From Bacteroidota bacterium (GTDB lineage: Bacteria; Bacteroidota; Bacteroidia; Bacteroidales; UBA1402): 14,739 nt of DNA. The notes beneath the pieces were generated by a model. It worked only from the letters and a program-made list of their open reading frames with translations. It had not been told where the DNA came from and ran no database searches. Every line of letters begins with the position of its first letter. Within the stretch, counting starts at the first letter, position 1. The stretch spans positions 1 to 14,739 of the forward strand of contig JAUZOU010000033.1 in NCBI GenBank assembly GCA_030706285.1. The letters are read 5' to 3'. The position numbers and the translations under genes are program-made. Of this stretch, positions 7,290 through 14,739 are shown in pieces.

Positions 7290-8846
7290 TTACTTGTAAT
7301 TTTTATTTTGTTTCAAAATGCCGTTGGACAAATCGATTTGAGCCTGCGGTATCGGATAGAAAACATGCTTCGGATAAACGAAACCGTTGGGAGCCAATAC
7401 CGTTTTAGCCAAACCTGTCCGAACCAGGTCAAAGAACCGGTCGTCTTCGAAAGCCAGTTCGAAGCGACGTTCGTCCCAGATTTTTTGGAACGTCAATTCT
7501 GAAGTTTTATAAGGCGTTTCCTTGACACGATTCCTCACTTTATTGATGGAAATGATGGCTCCATCCGGATCTTCCAGATTCAGTTTTGCTTCCGCATCGA
7601 TCAGCAGGATATCAGAGAAACGCAACAATCTGATGTTTTGTTCAATGCCATAAATCCATGATAATTTCGTCTGATCGTTGAGTGGCACATAAGCTTTCAT
7701 GCTGTAACGTGCTACCGGATACCCGGCTTTACCGGCATTTGTCCCGGCCAGTTCTTCCAGACCACCGACAGTAGTTCCATCGGTCAATCTGTCCCCCCTG
7801 AAAGCGATCGAAGCATGAAGCCTGATCGTATCATCGGTACGTGCCTGCCAATCCATAACCAACCCATCGGAAGGCACATCAAGTCCCCAACCGTCACCGT
7901 TATCGTTTGAGCCTCTCACCCAACGATACACGGCATAGGCACAACGATTAATATCGCCATAACTCTTGGAAGCGCCATTCTGGGCTTCAAAGATGGATTC
8001 GTCACAATTTTCATTTTCCAGACGGAACAGGTAGAAAAAGCTGGAATCACCTCTGGCCGTATATAAACTGTACGGACCATGATTAATGACATCTTCCGTT
8101 ACCGTTTTAACATCATTCCAGGTTTTTCCGCCGATGGCTTTTCCATCTTCCATAAAGTTAGCACCAGAAGCCATATACATCAGGACTTTGGCCTCCAGAG
8201 CACGGGCGGTCCATGCTGTCACACGGCCTTTTCCGGCATCTGCCCATGGTGTTTTGTACATGTTGGTATAACCGTATTCCAAATCTTTCAGAATAAAATT
8301 ATAGACATCTTCAACCGACGATTTGGCAATATCATAGGAACCATCGCTCGGAATCCCATCATAAATGATGACTTCGCCGAACATACGGACTAGTTCAAAA
8401 TAGGTCCAGGCTCTGATAAACTTCGCTTCACCCAACAGTTGCTTCTTGTACGTTTCATCCATGGAGATACTCGGAATATGCGTAATAGCCTGGTTACACA
8501 TGTTAATCAAGGAATAGCGTGAGTTCCAGAAGGTATTGAACGCATCCAGCGAAGGCGTATACGTAAAAGACTTAAACTGATTGATGTCCGGCTGGTCGTC
8601 CGTCGAACTACCCTTAGCCGTATTGTCACTGGCAATTTCTTCCGGCCCGAAGGTGGTCGGTTCAATAAATGGCCAGTCAGATAATTTCCCGTAGCAAGCA
8701 AAAATGGACGACTCGGCATCCTCCTGCGTTTGCCAGAAATTAGACTGAGGCAAGGTATTGTATGCATCAAAATCCAAATCGCTGTTGCATGATACCAGAG
8801 TCAGTGCCCCAATCAATGCGATGGTATTTATAAATTTTTTCATCAT
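7290..8846 (-). CDS. SusD/RagB-family glycan-binding outer-membrane lipoprotein
   Basis: This 518-aa lipoprotein has the lipobox LVSC with acylated Cys20, followed by the acidic stretch NSDLDFD, as in surface-exported Bacteroidota lipoproteins. SusD hallmarks appear in order: the N-terminal segment DAYNTLPQSNFWQTQEDAE (27-45), EAKFIRAWTYFELVRMFG (140-157), LRFSDILLIDAEA (408-420), IWDERRFELAFEDDRFFDLVR (456-476) and the terminal YPIPQAQIDLS (497-507). SusD caps the SusC barrel and captures oligosaccharides at the cell surface. The gene starts 11 nt after the susC stop, so the pair is co-transcribed. Two adjacent ATGs (8846, 8843) are both possible starts. Ligand-contacting aromatics cannot be assigned by eye. 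The gene next to it, usually a SusE/F-like surface glycan-binding protein, is absent. Confidence 0.96.
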   Translation of the reverse strand: MMKKFINTIALIGALTLVSCNSDLDFDAYNTLPQSNFWQTQEDAESSIFACYGKLSDWPFIEPTTFGPEEIASDNTAKGSSTDDQPDINQFKSFTYTPSLDAFNTFWNSRYSLINMCNQAITHIPSISMDETYKKQLLGEAKFIRAWTYFELVRMFGEVIIYDGIPSDGSYDIAKSSVEDVYNFILKDLEYGYTNMYKTPWADAGKGRVTAWTARALEAKVLMYMASGANFMEDGKAIGGKTWNDVKTVTEDVINHGPYSLYTARGDSSFFYLFRLENENCDESIFEAQNGASKSYGDINRCAYAVYRWVRGSNDNGDGWGLDVPSDGLVMDWQARTDDTIRLHASIAFRGDRLTDGTTVGGLEELAGTNAGKAGYPVARYSMKAYVPLNDQTKLSWIYGIEQNIRLLRFSDILLIDAEAKLNLEDPDGAIISINKVRNRVKETPYKTSELTFQKIWDERRFELAFEDDRFFDLVRTGLAKTVLAPNGFVYPKHVFYPIPQAQIDLSNGILKQNKNYK

Positions 8847-8857
8847 ACTATCAAGAT

Positions 8858-11800
8858 TTAGAAAACAAGGTTAACTCCGAAACTATAGATGGAACAAAGT
8901 GGATACACACCTCTGTCAGCACCGCTCATCAAAGGATTCGAAGAAGATACTTCGGGAGAATAACCATGGTATCCGAAAATGGTCAGCGGATTTTCTGCAT
9001 TCAGATAACAGCGTACCTTTTGCATACCCAATCGGGTGACAGTACCGAAAGGCAACGTGTAACCAATTTGCACGGTCTTTAGGCGGAAGTAGCTGCCACT
9101 CTCCACGTAGAATGAATTTGGTGTGGTTGGATTTGACATAACAGCCGACGGATAGGAATTGGACGTGCCTTCTCCATGCCACCTGTGATTGTAAAAATCC
9201 CAATCGTAGTTTTCGGTTTGATAACGAAGCATCCGGTTGGCATTGAAAATCTTGTTGCCTGCCACACCTTGACAGAACAAGTTGGCATCGAAACTGGCAT
9301 ATTTTAAGCCGACATTAAAGCCGTAAATGAACGGAGGATTCGGATTGCCCAGATAGGTACGGTCGGACGCATCAATGTTTCCATCGCCATTTACATCTTT
9401 GAAAATAAGATCTCCAGGTATGGTTCCCAATAAATGCGGTTTGGCTGCAATCTCTTCCTCATTCTGGAACACTCCGATGGCTTTGTAGCCAAAAAATTCA
9501 CCGATGGAATGTCCTTCAGTTGTTCGTGTGATCGTGGGGGAATCACTGTAGCTGGCATCGTAATAGCTGGCTCCTGCTGCACTGATTTTATCCATTTTAT
9601 TTATGTTGTACGTAAAATTGCCCTCCAACGAATAAGAAAACTTGTCGGTGACTTTGGTTTGCCATCCGGCATTCAGTTCGATACCGGTGTTCAGGATATC
9701 AGCATAATTTCCCCATACACCACTCGGATCAATACCTGAACTTCCTAAGGCTGTTGTCGAAAAAATGGCATTGGTCGTCATCTTACGATACCAATCGATG
9801 GCTCCGGTTAAATGATTGTCCATTGCGGTAATGTCCAAGCCGATATTGGTTTCATTCACCATTTCCCATTTCAGGTTAGGATTGTACGATTGAGTCACCG
9901 TCGCTGCATGAGAGACAGCTCCATTGCCTGAGTTTTGGGTTGAACCAAAGATCACGGATCTGTAATTGGAATTGTCCACCACCGGGCTGTAAATATTGGA
10001 CGGGATGTTGTCATTTCCCAAAAGTCCCCATCCGGCTCTCAATTTCAGGAAATTAATTCCGGAAAGGTCTTTCATAAACGGTTCCTGTGAAATCACCCAG
10101 CCAGTACCGACAGACGGGAAGTATCCCCACCGATTGTTGCTCGGGAATTTGGACGAACCATCCGCACGCATCGTAAAATTCAGCAAGTATTTATGTTTGT
10201 AATCATAATTCAAACGGCTCATGTAGCCAATTTGAACCGTCTTGCTACCACCATCGGAAGCCGAAACAGCATAAGAATCTGTCGATCCGAGAGTTAAGAA
10301 CAGGTAACTTTGATTGATTTCAGGCAAATCTACCAATCCGGTAGCTGAAGCACTCAAATAATCCGTTGTTTGAATGCGATAAGAATAGCCCACCATTGCC
10401 TTGAAATTGTGATCTTCGTTAATGGTTTTCTCATACGTCAACGTGTTGTCCCATGACGTATTCAAGTTATCGGTCCTGGATTTTGACAGACTGTTTGTCG
10501 TATTTTTCTGGAAAGACCCGACATCATAGATCGGTGTAAAGCTCACATACCGGTTCAGATTGGGGTTAAATCCCAGCGTAGTCTTAAACGACAGATTCTT
10601 GAGCAAGGCAACGTCAATATAGAAATTTGCCAAGGCATTGTAGGCATTGTTCCACTGATGATTATAATACAACGTTGCTGCAGGATTTGACGACTGACCG
10701 ACAGAAATTGCCAAACTGATCGGGTCGACAAAAGTCCCATCGGCATTTTTGGCAGCCATAATGGGTAATCCTTTGAATGCCTGAAGCAGCAAATCGCCGT
10801 TATAGGGTTTTGAAGTTGCACTTGTAAAAGCAATGTTCATCCCTGTTTGAACATTCTTGCTTACTTTAAAGTCATAACTGGCTCTCATGCCCAAGCGGCC
10901 ATAGGTATTGTCTTTAATCAACCCATCTTCTTTCAGATAGTTGATGCCGACATTATACGAAGACTTTTCTGTTCCTCCCTTGAGGCTGACATCGTCGCTG
11001 TTTGTAAATGAGCTGGTCGTCACTTCTTTCACCCAATCGGTCGAAGTGTTGAAGGTACTATAGGAAACCTCATTCTCCGGAGATCCGAGATAATTCATCT
11101 TTTCATTGTACAAGGTGACATATTGTTCTCCGTTAGCTTGTTTCAGCAGATTGGAAGGCGTTTTAATTCCGGCATAGGAATTGAAAAAGACATTGAGTTT
11201 GCCATCTTTGGTCCCCTTTTTGGTGGTTACCATGATGACACCATTGGCTGCTCTGATACCGTAAATGGCAGAAGCCGAGGCATCCTTCAAGACCGAAATG
11301 TTTTCAATGTCGTTTTGGCCTAAATAATCAATGTTGTCGACAATCATCCCATCGACCACATAAAGAGGGCTGGTATTGTAAATTGACCCTGTCCCGCGGA
11401 TCCGGATAGACGGGCTGCTACCAGGAGAACCATCTTTAGTGATCTGAACGCCTGACATTCTTCCCTGTAAAGCGGAAGCAACATTTGAAACAGAAAGATT
11501 GGCTATTTCATCGGAATTCACGGTGACAATCGAACTCGTCAGGTCTTTCTTTCGTTGTGTCCCATATCCAACCACCACCACTTCATCAAGTGCATGGCTT
11601 GATTCTCTCAACCTGATATCGATCACAGAGCTGTTTTTGACCAGAATGATCTTGCTTTCATAGCCAACGTATGAAACCTGGACTATTGAATTGTCAGGAA
11701 CATCTAATTTGTACTTTCCTTCTGTATCCGTCACGGTTCCTTTCCCGGAGCTTTTACTAACAATACTGGCTCCGATAATCGCTTTTCCGTCCTGATCCAT

Positions 11801-12220
11801 GATGACTCCACTGATCTTTCTAACTCCATTTTCAGTATCCTGAGCTGAAGCGTCTGATTTCTTGAACAAGAGAATCTGTTTCTTCTTGAGTAGAAATCCG
11901 ACATCCTTGTCTTTGAAAATCTGAGTTAACACATCTCTCAGTGGTTGATCGGTCACATTTAATGTCACCTTTTGATTGGGATCGGTGACATCATCACTGT
12001 AGAAGAATTTGTAGTCGGTTTGCTTGCTGAGGTCAGCCAGAACCGTCGACAATGTTTCATTCACAGCATGCACTGTAACCTTTTTGTCCTGTGCACGGAC
12101 AACGTTTCCGCAGCACAAAAACACTACCATCAACAACAATAGCTTACAAAATGTCCGCCTTGCACAAACAGAAAAAAACCGGGAGGTTTGTTCCTGCGTC
12201 ACTTTCGGTTTAAAAATCAT
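8858..12220 (-). CDS. SusC-like TonB-dependent transporter with STN signalling domain
   Basis: This is a 1120-aa outer-membrane transporter. A long signal peptide with a basic start ends near VRAQ (about 41-44). An STN domain (about 47-120) follows and is the part that talks to a FecR-type anti-sigma factor. Next come a carboxypeptidase-D-like beta domain (about 136-205, KISGVIMDQDGKAIIGASI), the TonB box region LDEVVVVGYGTQ (211-222) and the plug (about 224-338, with LQGRMSGVQI, SIRIRGTGSI, PLYVVDGMI and ASAIYGIRAANGVIMVTTK). The rest is a 22-strand-type barrel that ends in a terminal Phe (SFGVNLVF). The length is usual for SusC proteins that carry an STN. With SusD it should form the energised import pore, and the STN domain makes it also the sensor for the sigma/anti-sigma pair just upstream. 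It begins after a 117-nt gap, long enough for its own promoter. Confidence 0.97.
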   Translation of the reverse strand: MIFKPKVTQEQTSRFFSVCARRTFCKLLLLMVVFLCCGNVVRAQDKKVTVHAVNETLSTVLADLSKQTDYKFFYSDDVTDPNQKVTLNVTDQPLRDVLTQIFKDKDVGFLLKKKQILLFKKSDASAQDTENGVRKISGVIMDQDGKAIIGASIVSKSSGKGTVTDTEGKYKLDVPDNSIVQVSYVGYESKIILVKNSSVIDIRLRESSHALDEVVVVGYGTQRKKDLTSSIVTVNSDEIANLSVSNVASALQGRMSGVQITKDGSPGSSPSIRIRGTGSIYNTSPLYVVDGMIVDNIDYLGQNDIENISVLKDASASAIYGIRAANGVIMVTTKKGTKDGKLNVFFNSYAGIKTPSNLLKQANGEQYVTLYNEKMNYLGSPENEVSYSTFNTSTDWVKEVTTSSFTNSDDVSLKGGTEKSSYNVGINYLKEDGLIKDNTYGRLGMRASYDFKVSKNVQTGMNIAFTSATSKPYNGDLLLQAFKGLPIMAAKNADGTFVDPISLAISVGQSSNPAATLYYNHQWNNAYNALANFYIDVALLKNLSFKTTLGFNPNLNRYVSFTPIYDVGSFQKNTTNSLSKSRTDNLNTSWDNTLTYEKTINEDHNFKAMVGYSYRIQTTDYLSASATGLVDLPEINQSYLFLTLGSTDSYAVSASDGGSKTVQIGYMSRLNYDYKHKYLLNFTMRADGSSKFPSNNRWGYFPSVGTGWVISQEPFMKDLSGINFLKLRAGWGLLGNDNIPSNIYSPVVDNSNYRSVIFGSTQNSGNGAVSHAATVTQSYNPNLKWEMVNETNIGLDITAMDNHLTGAIDWYRKMTTNAIFSTTALGSSGIDPSGVWGNYADILNTGIELNAGWQTKVTDKFSYSLEGNFTYNINKMDKISAAGASYYDASYSDSPTITRTTEGHSIGEFFGYKAIGVFQNEEEIAAKPHLLGTIPGDLIFKDVNGDGNIDASDRTYLGNPNPPFIYGFNVGLKYASFDANLFCQGVAGNKIFNANRMLRYQTENYDWDFYNHRWHGEGTSNSYPSAVMSNPTTPNSFYVESGSYFRLKTVQIGYTLPFGTVTRLGMQKVRCYLNAENPLTIFGYHGYSPEVSSSNPLMSGADRGVYPLCSIYSFGVNLVF

Positions 12221-12337
12221 AGTTTTTTGATTTAAGGTTCATACATTGATTGATATAAACTATCTAATGATCATTAGCATCTTTTTGGCATACCTATGGC
12301 TGTCAACAGAAAAAATCCGTTGATTGAAACCTGCTTT
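12221..12337 (-). promoter_or_regulatory. Likely susC promoter/leader region with a 14-bp palindrome
   Basis: This 117-nt AT-rich gap lies between the fecR-like stop and the susC start. It contains the perfect palindrome CTAATGATCATTAG (12264-12277), which ends 43 nt before the susC ATG. It also contains a looser inverted pair, GTTCATA (12238-12244) and TATAAAC (12254-12260). On the minus strand TTGACA occurs at 12306-12301, but no matching -10 or Bacteroides TAnnTTTG element is evident at a proper distance. In this circuit the partner ECF sigma factor would be expected to act here. Promoter identity is inferred from position; the palindrome is directly seen. Confidence 0.5.
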
Positions 12338-13339
12338 TTAATTCAAAATCACGGTTTTTCTGTCTAATTGAACAGAGAAATGGACTTGTGGTGTGATGTA
12401 ATGAATGTCGCTAAGAATTTCTTCCAGAGGTTCGTTTTCTATGGTAATATTATAGGTTAACTGACTGATCTCTTTATTTCGAATGTCAATGGTATAACCG
12501 TACTTCTGTTCCAGTTTATCGGCTATTTCCTGAAGTGTTTTACGTTTAAACACGACCTCCCCATTTATCCAGTCACCAATTTCATCCAGTTCGACTTCTT
12601 TGACAAAATATTCCCCTGTGCGCCGGTTAAAGCTCATTTGTGTGCCGGGTTTTAACTCGGATAAGATCTTTGAATCACCTGAGTTGTCCAAAATCTGGAC
12701 CTTGCCTTCTTTCAAGCTGGTATACACGTAAAGTTGATCAGGGTACGCATCCACATTGAATTTGGTTCCCAGTACTTTTACCGTATAAACGCTTGTATTG
12801 ACCAAAAATGGTTTCTTTTTGTTGTGTGCTGCTTCAAAATAAGCTTCTCCTTTCAGGCTCACCTTACGAAAATGGCGACTGAAGCTGCTCGGATAAGTCA
12901 ACTGAGAATTTTCATTCAGCCTGACTTTGGTCCCGTCAGCCAAAATCAACGTTGAATGCTCTCCTGAAGCTGTTTTCACAACATTGTAGGTGACCGGTTC
13001 CTGGTGGCTGAAACCACGTAGAAAAAAGCCGAGCCCAAACACAATGACAGCAACCGCGGCATACCTGACAACTGATAAGATCAACGTTGACCGTTTTGAC
13101 GGCGAGGCTTGTGCTATCTTTAAGGAAAATTCATCCCATCCCTGCGAAACAGCTGATTGTTGCTGCAACTCCTTCCACCGGCTAAGCATATACGCTTCTT
13201 TTAATCCAAAAAGAAATTCTTTATTTTCCTCCTTTTCCTGCAGCCAGGCGAGCACTTGTTTGCTCTCTGCTTCATTCAGGTCATTGCGCAGATACTTGAT
13301 GAGTAATATGTTGTTGATGTCGCTGATCATTTGGTTCAT
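12338..13339 (-). CDS. FecR-like anti-sigma factor (inner-membrane)
   Basis: This 333-aa single-pass membrane protein has a cytoplasmic N-terminal part (about 1-83) that should bind the sigma factor. One transmembrane helix follows (about 85-107, LILSVVRYAAVAVIVFGLGFF). The periplasmic FecR domain covers about 120-235 and contains TASGEHSTLILADGTKVRLN, VSLKGEAYFEAAH and VLGTKFNVDAY. A DUF4974-type C-terminal domain (about 262-331, VVFKRKTLQEIADKLEQKYGY) completes it. This is the standard Bacteroidota architecture. It would hold the sigma factor until the STN domain of the cognate SusC signals substrate import. The ATG at 13339 lies 3 nt after the sigma factor stop, so the two genes are translationally coupled. 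A second ATG at codon 4 is possible. No truncation is seen. Confidence 0.95.
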   Translation of the reverse strand: MNQMISDINNILLIKYLRNDLNEAESKQVLAWLQEKEENKEFLFGLKEAYMLSRWKELQQQSAVSQGWDEFSLKIAQASPSKRSTLILSVVRYAAVAVIVFGLGFFLRGFSHQEPVTYNVVKTASGEHSTLILADGTKVRLNENSQLTYPSSFSRHFRKVSLKGEAYFEAAHNKKKPFLVNTSVYTVKVLGTKFNVDAYPDQLYVYTSLKEGKVQILDNSGDSKILSELKPGTQMSFNRRTGEYFVKEVELDEIGDWINGEVVFKRKTLQEIADKLEQKYGYTIDIRNKEISQLTYNITIENEPLEEILSDIHYITPQVHFSVQLDRKTVILN

Positions 13340-13342
13340 TCG

Positions 13343-13948
13343 TTATATAAAGAAATTTAGTACTCCAATCACAATCATGACAGGTAATGCATATTCTTTC
13401 ATTGCTTGTCTCAACATATGAATGGCTTTGTAGATCTGGTTCTCGACCGTCCGGACAGAAAGGCCCAACTTCATGGCTATTTCTATGCTTCTCATATCTT
13501 CCTGCTTGCTCATAATGAAGATCTCACGACATTGTTCAGGGAGTTTCCAGACGGCTTTTTCATATAGATCTTCAACATCATGCATAAACACCGAGCCCAG
13601 AATATTTTTGTCCGGTTGGTAAAACGATATCTCCATTTCTTTGATCTTCAATTCGGAGAGCTGTGAAAAATTACTTTGTATCGCTTTCATTCTCAGATAT
13701 TTCAGGCAATTATTATGGAAGATTCTGAAAAGATAAGCAGTGACCGAATAATCCGCAATGATGTGCTCCCGTTGTTCCCAAAACGTTATAAATGCATCCT
13801 GAACCAAATCTTTTGTAGCCTCTTCATCATCCAGAATACCCATGCCATAAGTGAACAAACGAGGCTGGTTCTTTCTATAAAAGCGTTCGAAAGATTTTAT
13901 ATTCCCCTTCCGAATAGCATTATACATATCCTTGTCCTCATTTTTCAT
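13343..13948 (-). CDS. ECF RNA polymerase sigma factor (Bacteroidales PUL type)
   Basis: This protein is 201 aa from the ATG at 13948. An in-frame TTG at 13993 would add 15 residues, but an AGGA 5 nt before the ATG and the usual start of the family (MKNEDKDMYNAIRKGN) favour the shorter form. Sigma region 2 lies about 9-88 (SFERFYRKNQPRLFTY, DLVQDAFITFWE, YLFRIFHNNCLKYLR). Region 4 lies about 126-186 (KLPEQCREIFIMSKQEDMRSIEIAMKLGLSVRTVENQIYKAI, including the helix-turn-helix). Regions 1 and 3 are missing, as expected for ECF factors. The last 14 residues (LPVMIVIGVLNFFI) are strongly hydrophobic. It is paired with the FecR-like anti-sigma factor and with an STN-bearing SusC, so it most likely activates the susCD operon when substrate is present. 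Whether it also drives its own gene cannot be told. Confidence 0.95.
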   Translation of the reverse strand: MKNEDKDMYNAIRKGNIKSFERFYRKNQPRLFTYGMGILDDEEATKDLVQDAFITFWEQREHIIADYSVTAYLFRIFHNNCLKYLRMKAIQSNFSQLSELKIKEMEISFYQPDKNILGSVFMHDVEDLYEKAVWKLPEQCREIFIMSKQEDMRSIEIAMKLGLSVRTVENQIYKAIHMLRQAMKEYALPVMIVIGVLNFFI

Positions 13949-14282
13949 TGGTATCCTGTTTTCAGGTTTTATTAAAAGAGCATCAACGGTCAAAAATTAC
14001 TCACACCAAATTTTATGTTTAACAACATGCTCTTGTTTCCCTGCCTTCTTTTGCAGGTAAAATTATTCTTTTTTCTTACAAATCTGATTAAAATCAAGAG
14101 AAGAGAACGTTCGTCCGGAGGGGATCGTCTGAAAAGGCAACAGTTAACCATCCGGATATCAACGCTATTTCGGTCGTTTCAGTCTGGATAAATCAAGAAG
14201 ATTGGTTATGCAACCAGAAACGGTTTGGTTAGTTTGGAGAACGTTAGTTAAAGACAACTTTGAGGCAGTTTAGCCGTACCGG
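13949..14282. other. 334-bp gene-free region between smpB and the sigma factor gene
   Basis: No convincing gene lies here. The region must hold the promoter of the sigma/anti-sigma genes and the end of the smpB transcript. An 8-bp perfect inverted repeat (AAGAGCAT at 13976-13983, ATGCTCTT at 14027-14034) lies 28 to 86 nt upstream of the sigma start. A short hairpin CCTGC/GCAGG occurs at 14040-14044/14053-14057. Small self-complementary words (GAACGTTC at 14105-14112, ATCCGGAT at 14150-14157) are also present. I see no exact Bacteroides TTTG/TAnnTTTG promoter pair and no clear intrinsic terminator after smpB. Confidence 0.5.
13954..13957 (-). promoter_or_regulatory. Ribosome binding site fixing the sigma factor start
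   Basis: On the minus strand, AGGA stands 5 nt before the ATG at 13948. No such site precedes the in-frame TTG at 13993. This supports the 201-aa product over a 216-aa one. Confidence 0.6.
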
Positions 14283-14738
14283 TCATTTTTTGAACATCCT
14301 GTCCATCTCCCGTTTGTCATCCTTTTCTTTCAAGGATTCACGCTTGTCGTAGTCTTTCTTCCCTTTGGCAACGGCTATATCGAGTTTGGCAAGGCCCTTT
14401 TCGTTGATATACAATTTGGTCGGAACAATCGTAAAACCTGTTTCTTTTGTCAGACGAGTCAACTTGCGGAGTTCACGTTTGGTTAGCAAGAGTTTCCGGT
14501 CTCGTTTGGCCTCATGGTTGTTGTACGTACCAAAAAAATATTGGGCGATCTGAATGTTCTTAGCCCACAGTTCATTGTTCTGCATCACACAGTAGCTGTC
14601 AACCAGACTGACTTTACTGAGCCGGATGGATTTGATTTCCGTACCCGTCAGAACCATTCCGGCTGTGAAAAACTCCACCAGCTCATAATCATACGTGGCC
14701 CGTTTGTTCTTAATGACAATCTGAGAAGCAGTTTTCAT
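14283..14738 (-). CDS. smpB: SsrA-binding protein SmpB
   Basis: This is a complete 151-aa protein, the usual length for the family. SmpB binds tmRNA (SsrA) and delivers it to stalled ribosomes for trans-translation in the cytoplasm. Recognisable parts are NKRATYDYELVEFFTAGMVLTGTEIKSIR (11-39), NHEAKRDRKLLLTKREL (74-90), GFTIVPTKLYINEKGLAKLDIAVAKGKKDYDKR (101-133) and the basic C-terminal tail KDDKREMDRMFKK, which enters the empty mRNA channel. The ATG at 14738 lies one base from the window edge. It fits the family start (MK...IVIKNKRA), but the upstream region cannot be seen. It is a housekeeping gene bordering the PUL. No tmRNA gene is visible in the window. Confidence 0.97.
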   Translation of the reverse strand: MKTASQIVIKNKRATYDYELVEFFTAGMVLTGTEIKSIRLSKVSLVDSYCVMQNNELWAKNIQIAQYFFGTYNNHEAKRDRKLLLTKRELRKLTRLTKETGFTIVPTKLYINEKGLAKLDIAVAKGKKDYDKRESLKEKDDKREMDRMFKK

Positions 14739-14739
14739 A

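Noticed and set aside
12246..12327. Direct repeat TTGATTGA at 12246-12253 and 12320-12327 in the susC upstream region
   Set aside because: It is an 8-bp repeat in AT-rich DNA, with no third copy and no relation to a known element, so chance is sufficient.
14040..14057. Short hairpin CCTGC/GCAGG upstream of the sigma factor gene as a terminator
   Set aside because: It has only 5-bp arms. The T-rich stretch after it is on the plus strand, where no gene ends, and it lies too far from smpB to be its terminator with confidence.
14015..14191. A 58-codon plus-strand reading frame in the smpB-sigma gap, with a hydrophobic start and a basic C-terminal half
   Set aside because: It has no ribosome binding site and no recognisable domain, and it overlaps the likely promoter of the sigma factor. 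Such a frame is expected by chance in 330 bp.
1..14739. CRISPR arrays, tRNA/rRNA genes, insertion sequences, toxin-antitoxin or defence genes
   Set aside because: I looked for spaced repeats, cloverleaf-like elements, transposase motifs and small paired genes and saw none.

Overview
The window looks like a chromosomal segment from a member of the order Bacteroidales (phylum Bacteroidota). The evidence is a SusC/SusD pair, an ECF sigma factor with a FecR-type anti-sigma factor, lipoprotein signals with few strong Shine-Dalgarno sites, and the C-terminus of a Bacteroides-type serine hydroxymethyltransferase. I cannot place it to genus from sequence alone.

Layout. Positions 1-141 (+) hold the last 46 codons of glyA. 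A bidirectional hairpin terminator (about 156-199) separates it from a long minus-strand cluster. Read in the direction of transcription (right to left), that cluster is: ECF sigma factor (13948-13343), FecR-like anti-sigma factor (13339-12338), SusC-like TonB-dependent transporter with an STN signalling domain (12220-8858), SusD-like lipoprotein (8846-7290), GH16 endo-glucanase (7233-6466), BglX-type GH3 beta-glucosidase (6375-4144), a second GH3 beta-glucosidase of a different clade (4125-1834), and a GH63/trehalase-like (alpha/alpha)6-barrel glycosidase (1827-265). Upstream, after a gene-free stretch of about 330 bp, lies a complete smpB (14738-14283, minus).

How it works. This is a compact polysaccharide utilization locus (PUL). 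SusC/SusD would import an oligosaccharide across the outer membrane. GH16 cuts the glucan backbone, the two GH3 enzymes release glucose from the fragments, and the GH63-like enzyme removes a further, unpredicted sugar. GH16 plus two GH3s points to a beta-1,3- or mixed-linkage beta-glucan. The STN domain of SusC, the FecR-like protein and the ECF sigma factor form a standard trans-envelope induction circuit. The genes are tightly packed (3-18 nt) except at five places: 117 nt before susC, 56 nt before GH16, 90 nt before the first GH3, and the two ends. The two internal gaps (56 and 90 nt) contain inverted repeats that could fold in the transcript.

Nothing here amounts to a clearly new system. 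The points most worth a second look are the combination of a beta-glucan enzyme set with an ECF/anti-sigma switch and a GH63-like enzyme, the lack of a surface glycan-binding protein and of a lipidated endo-enzyme, and the intercistronic hairpins.
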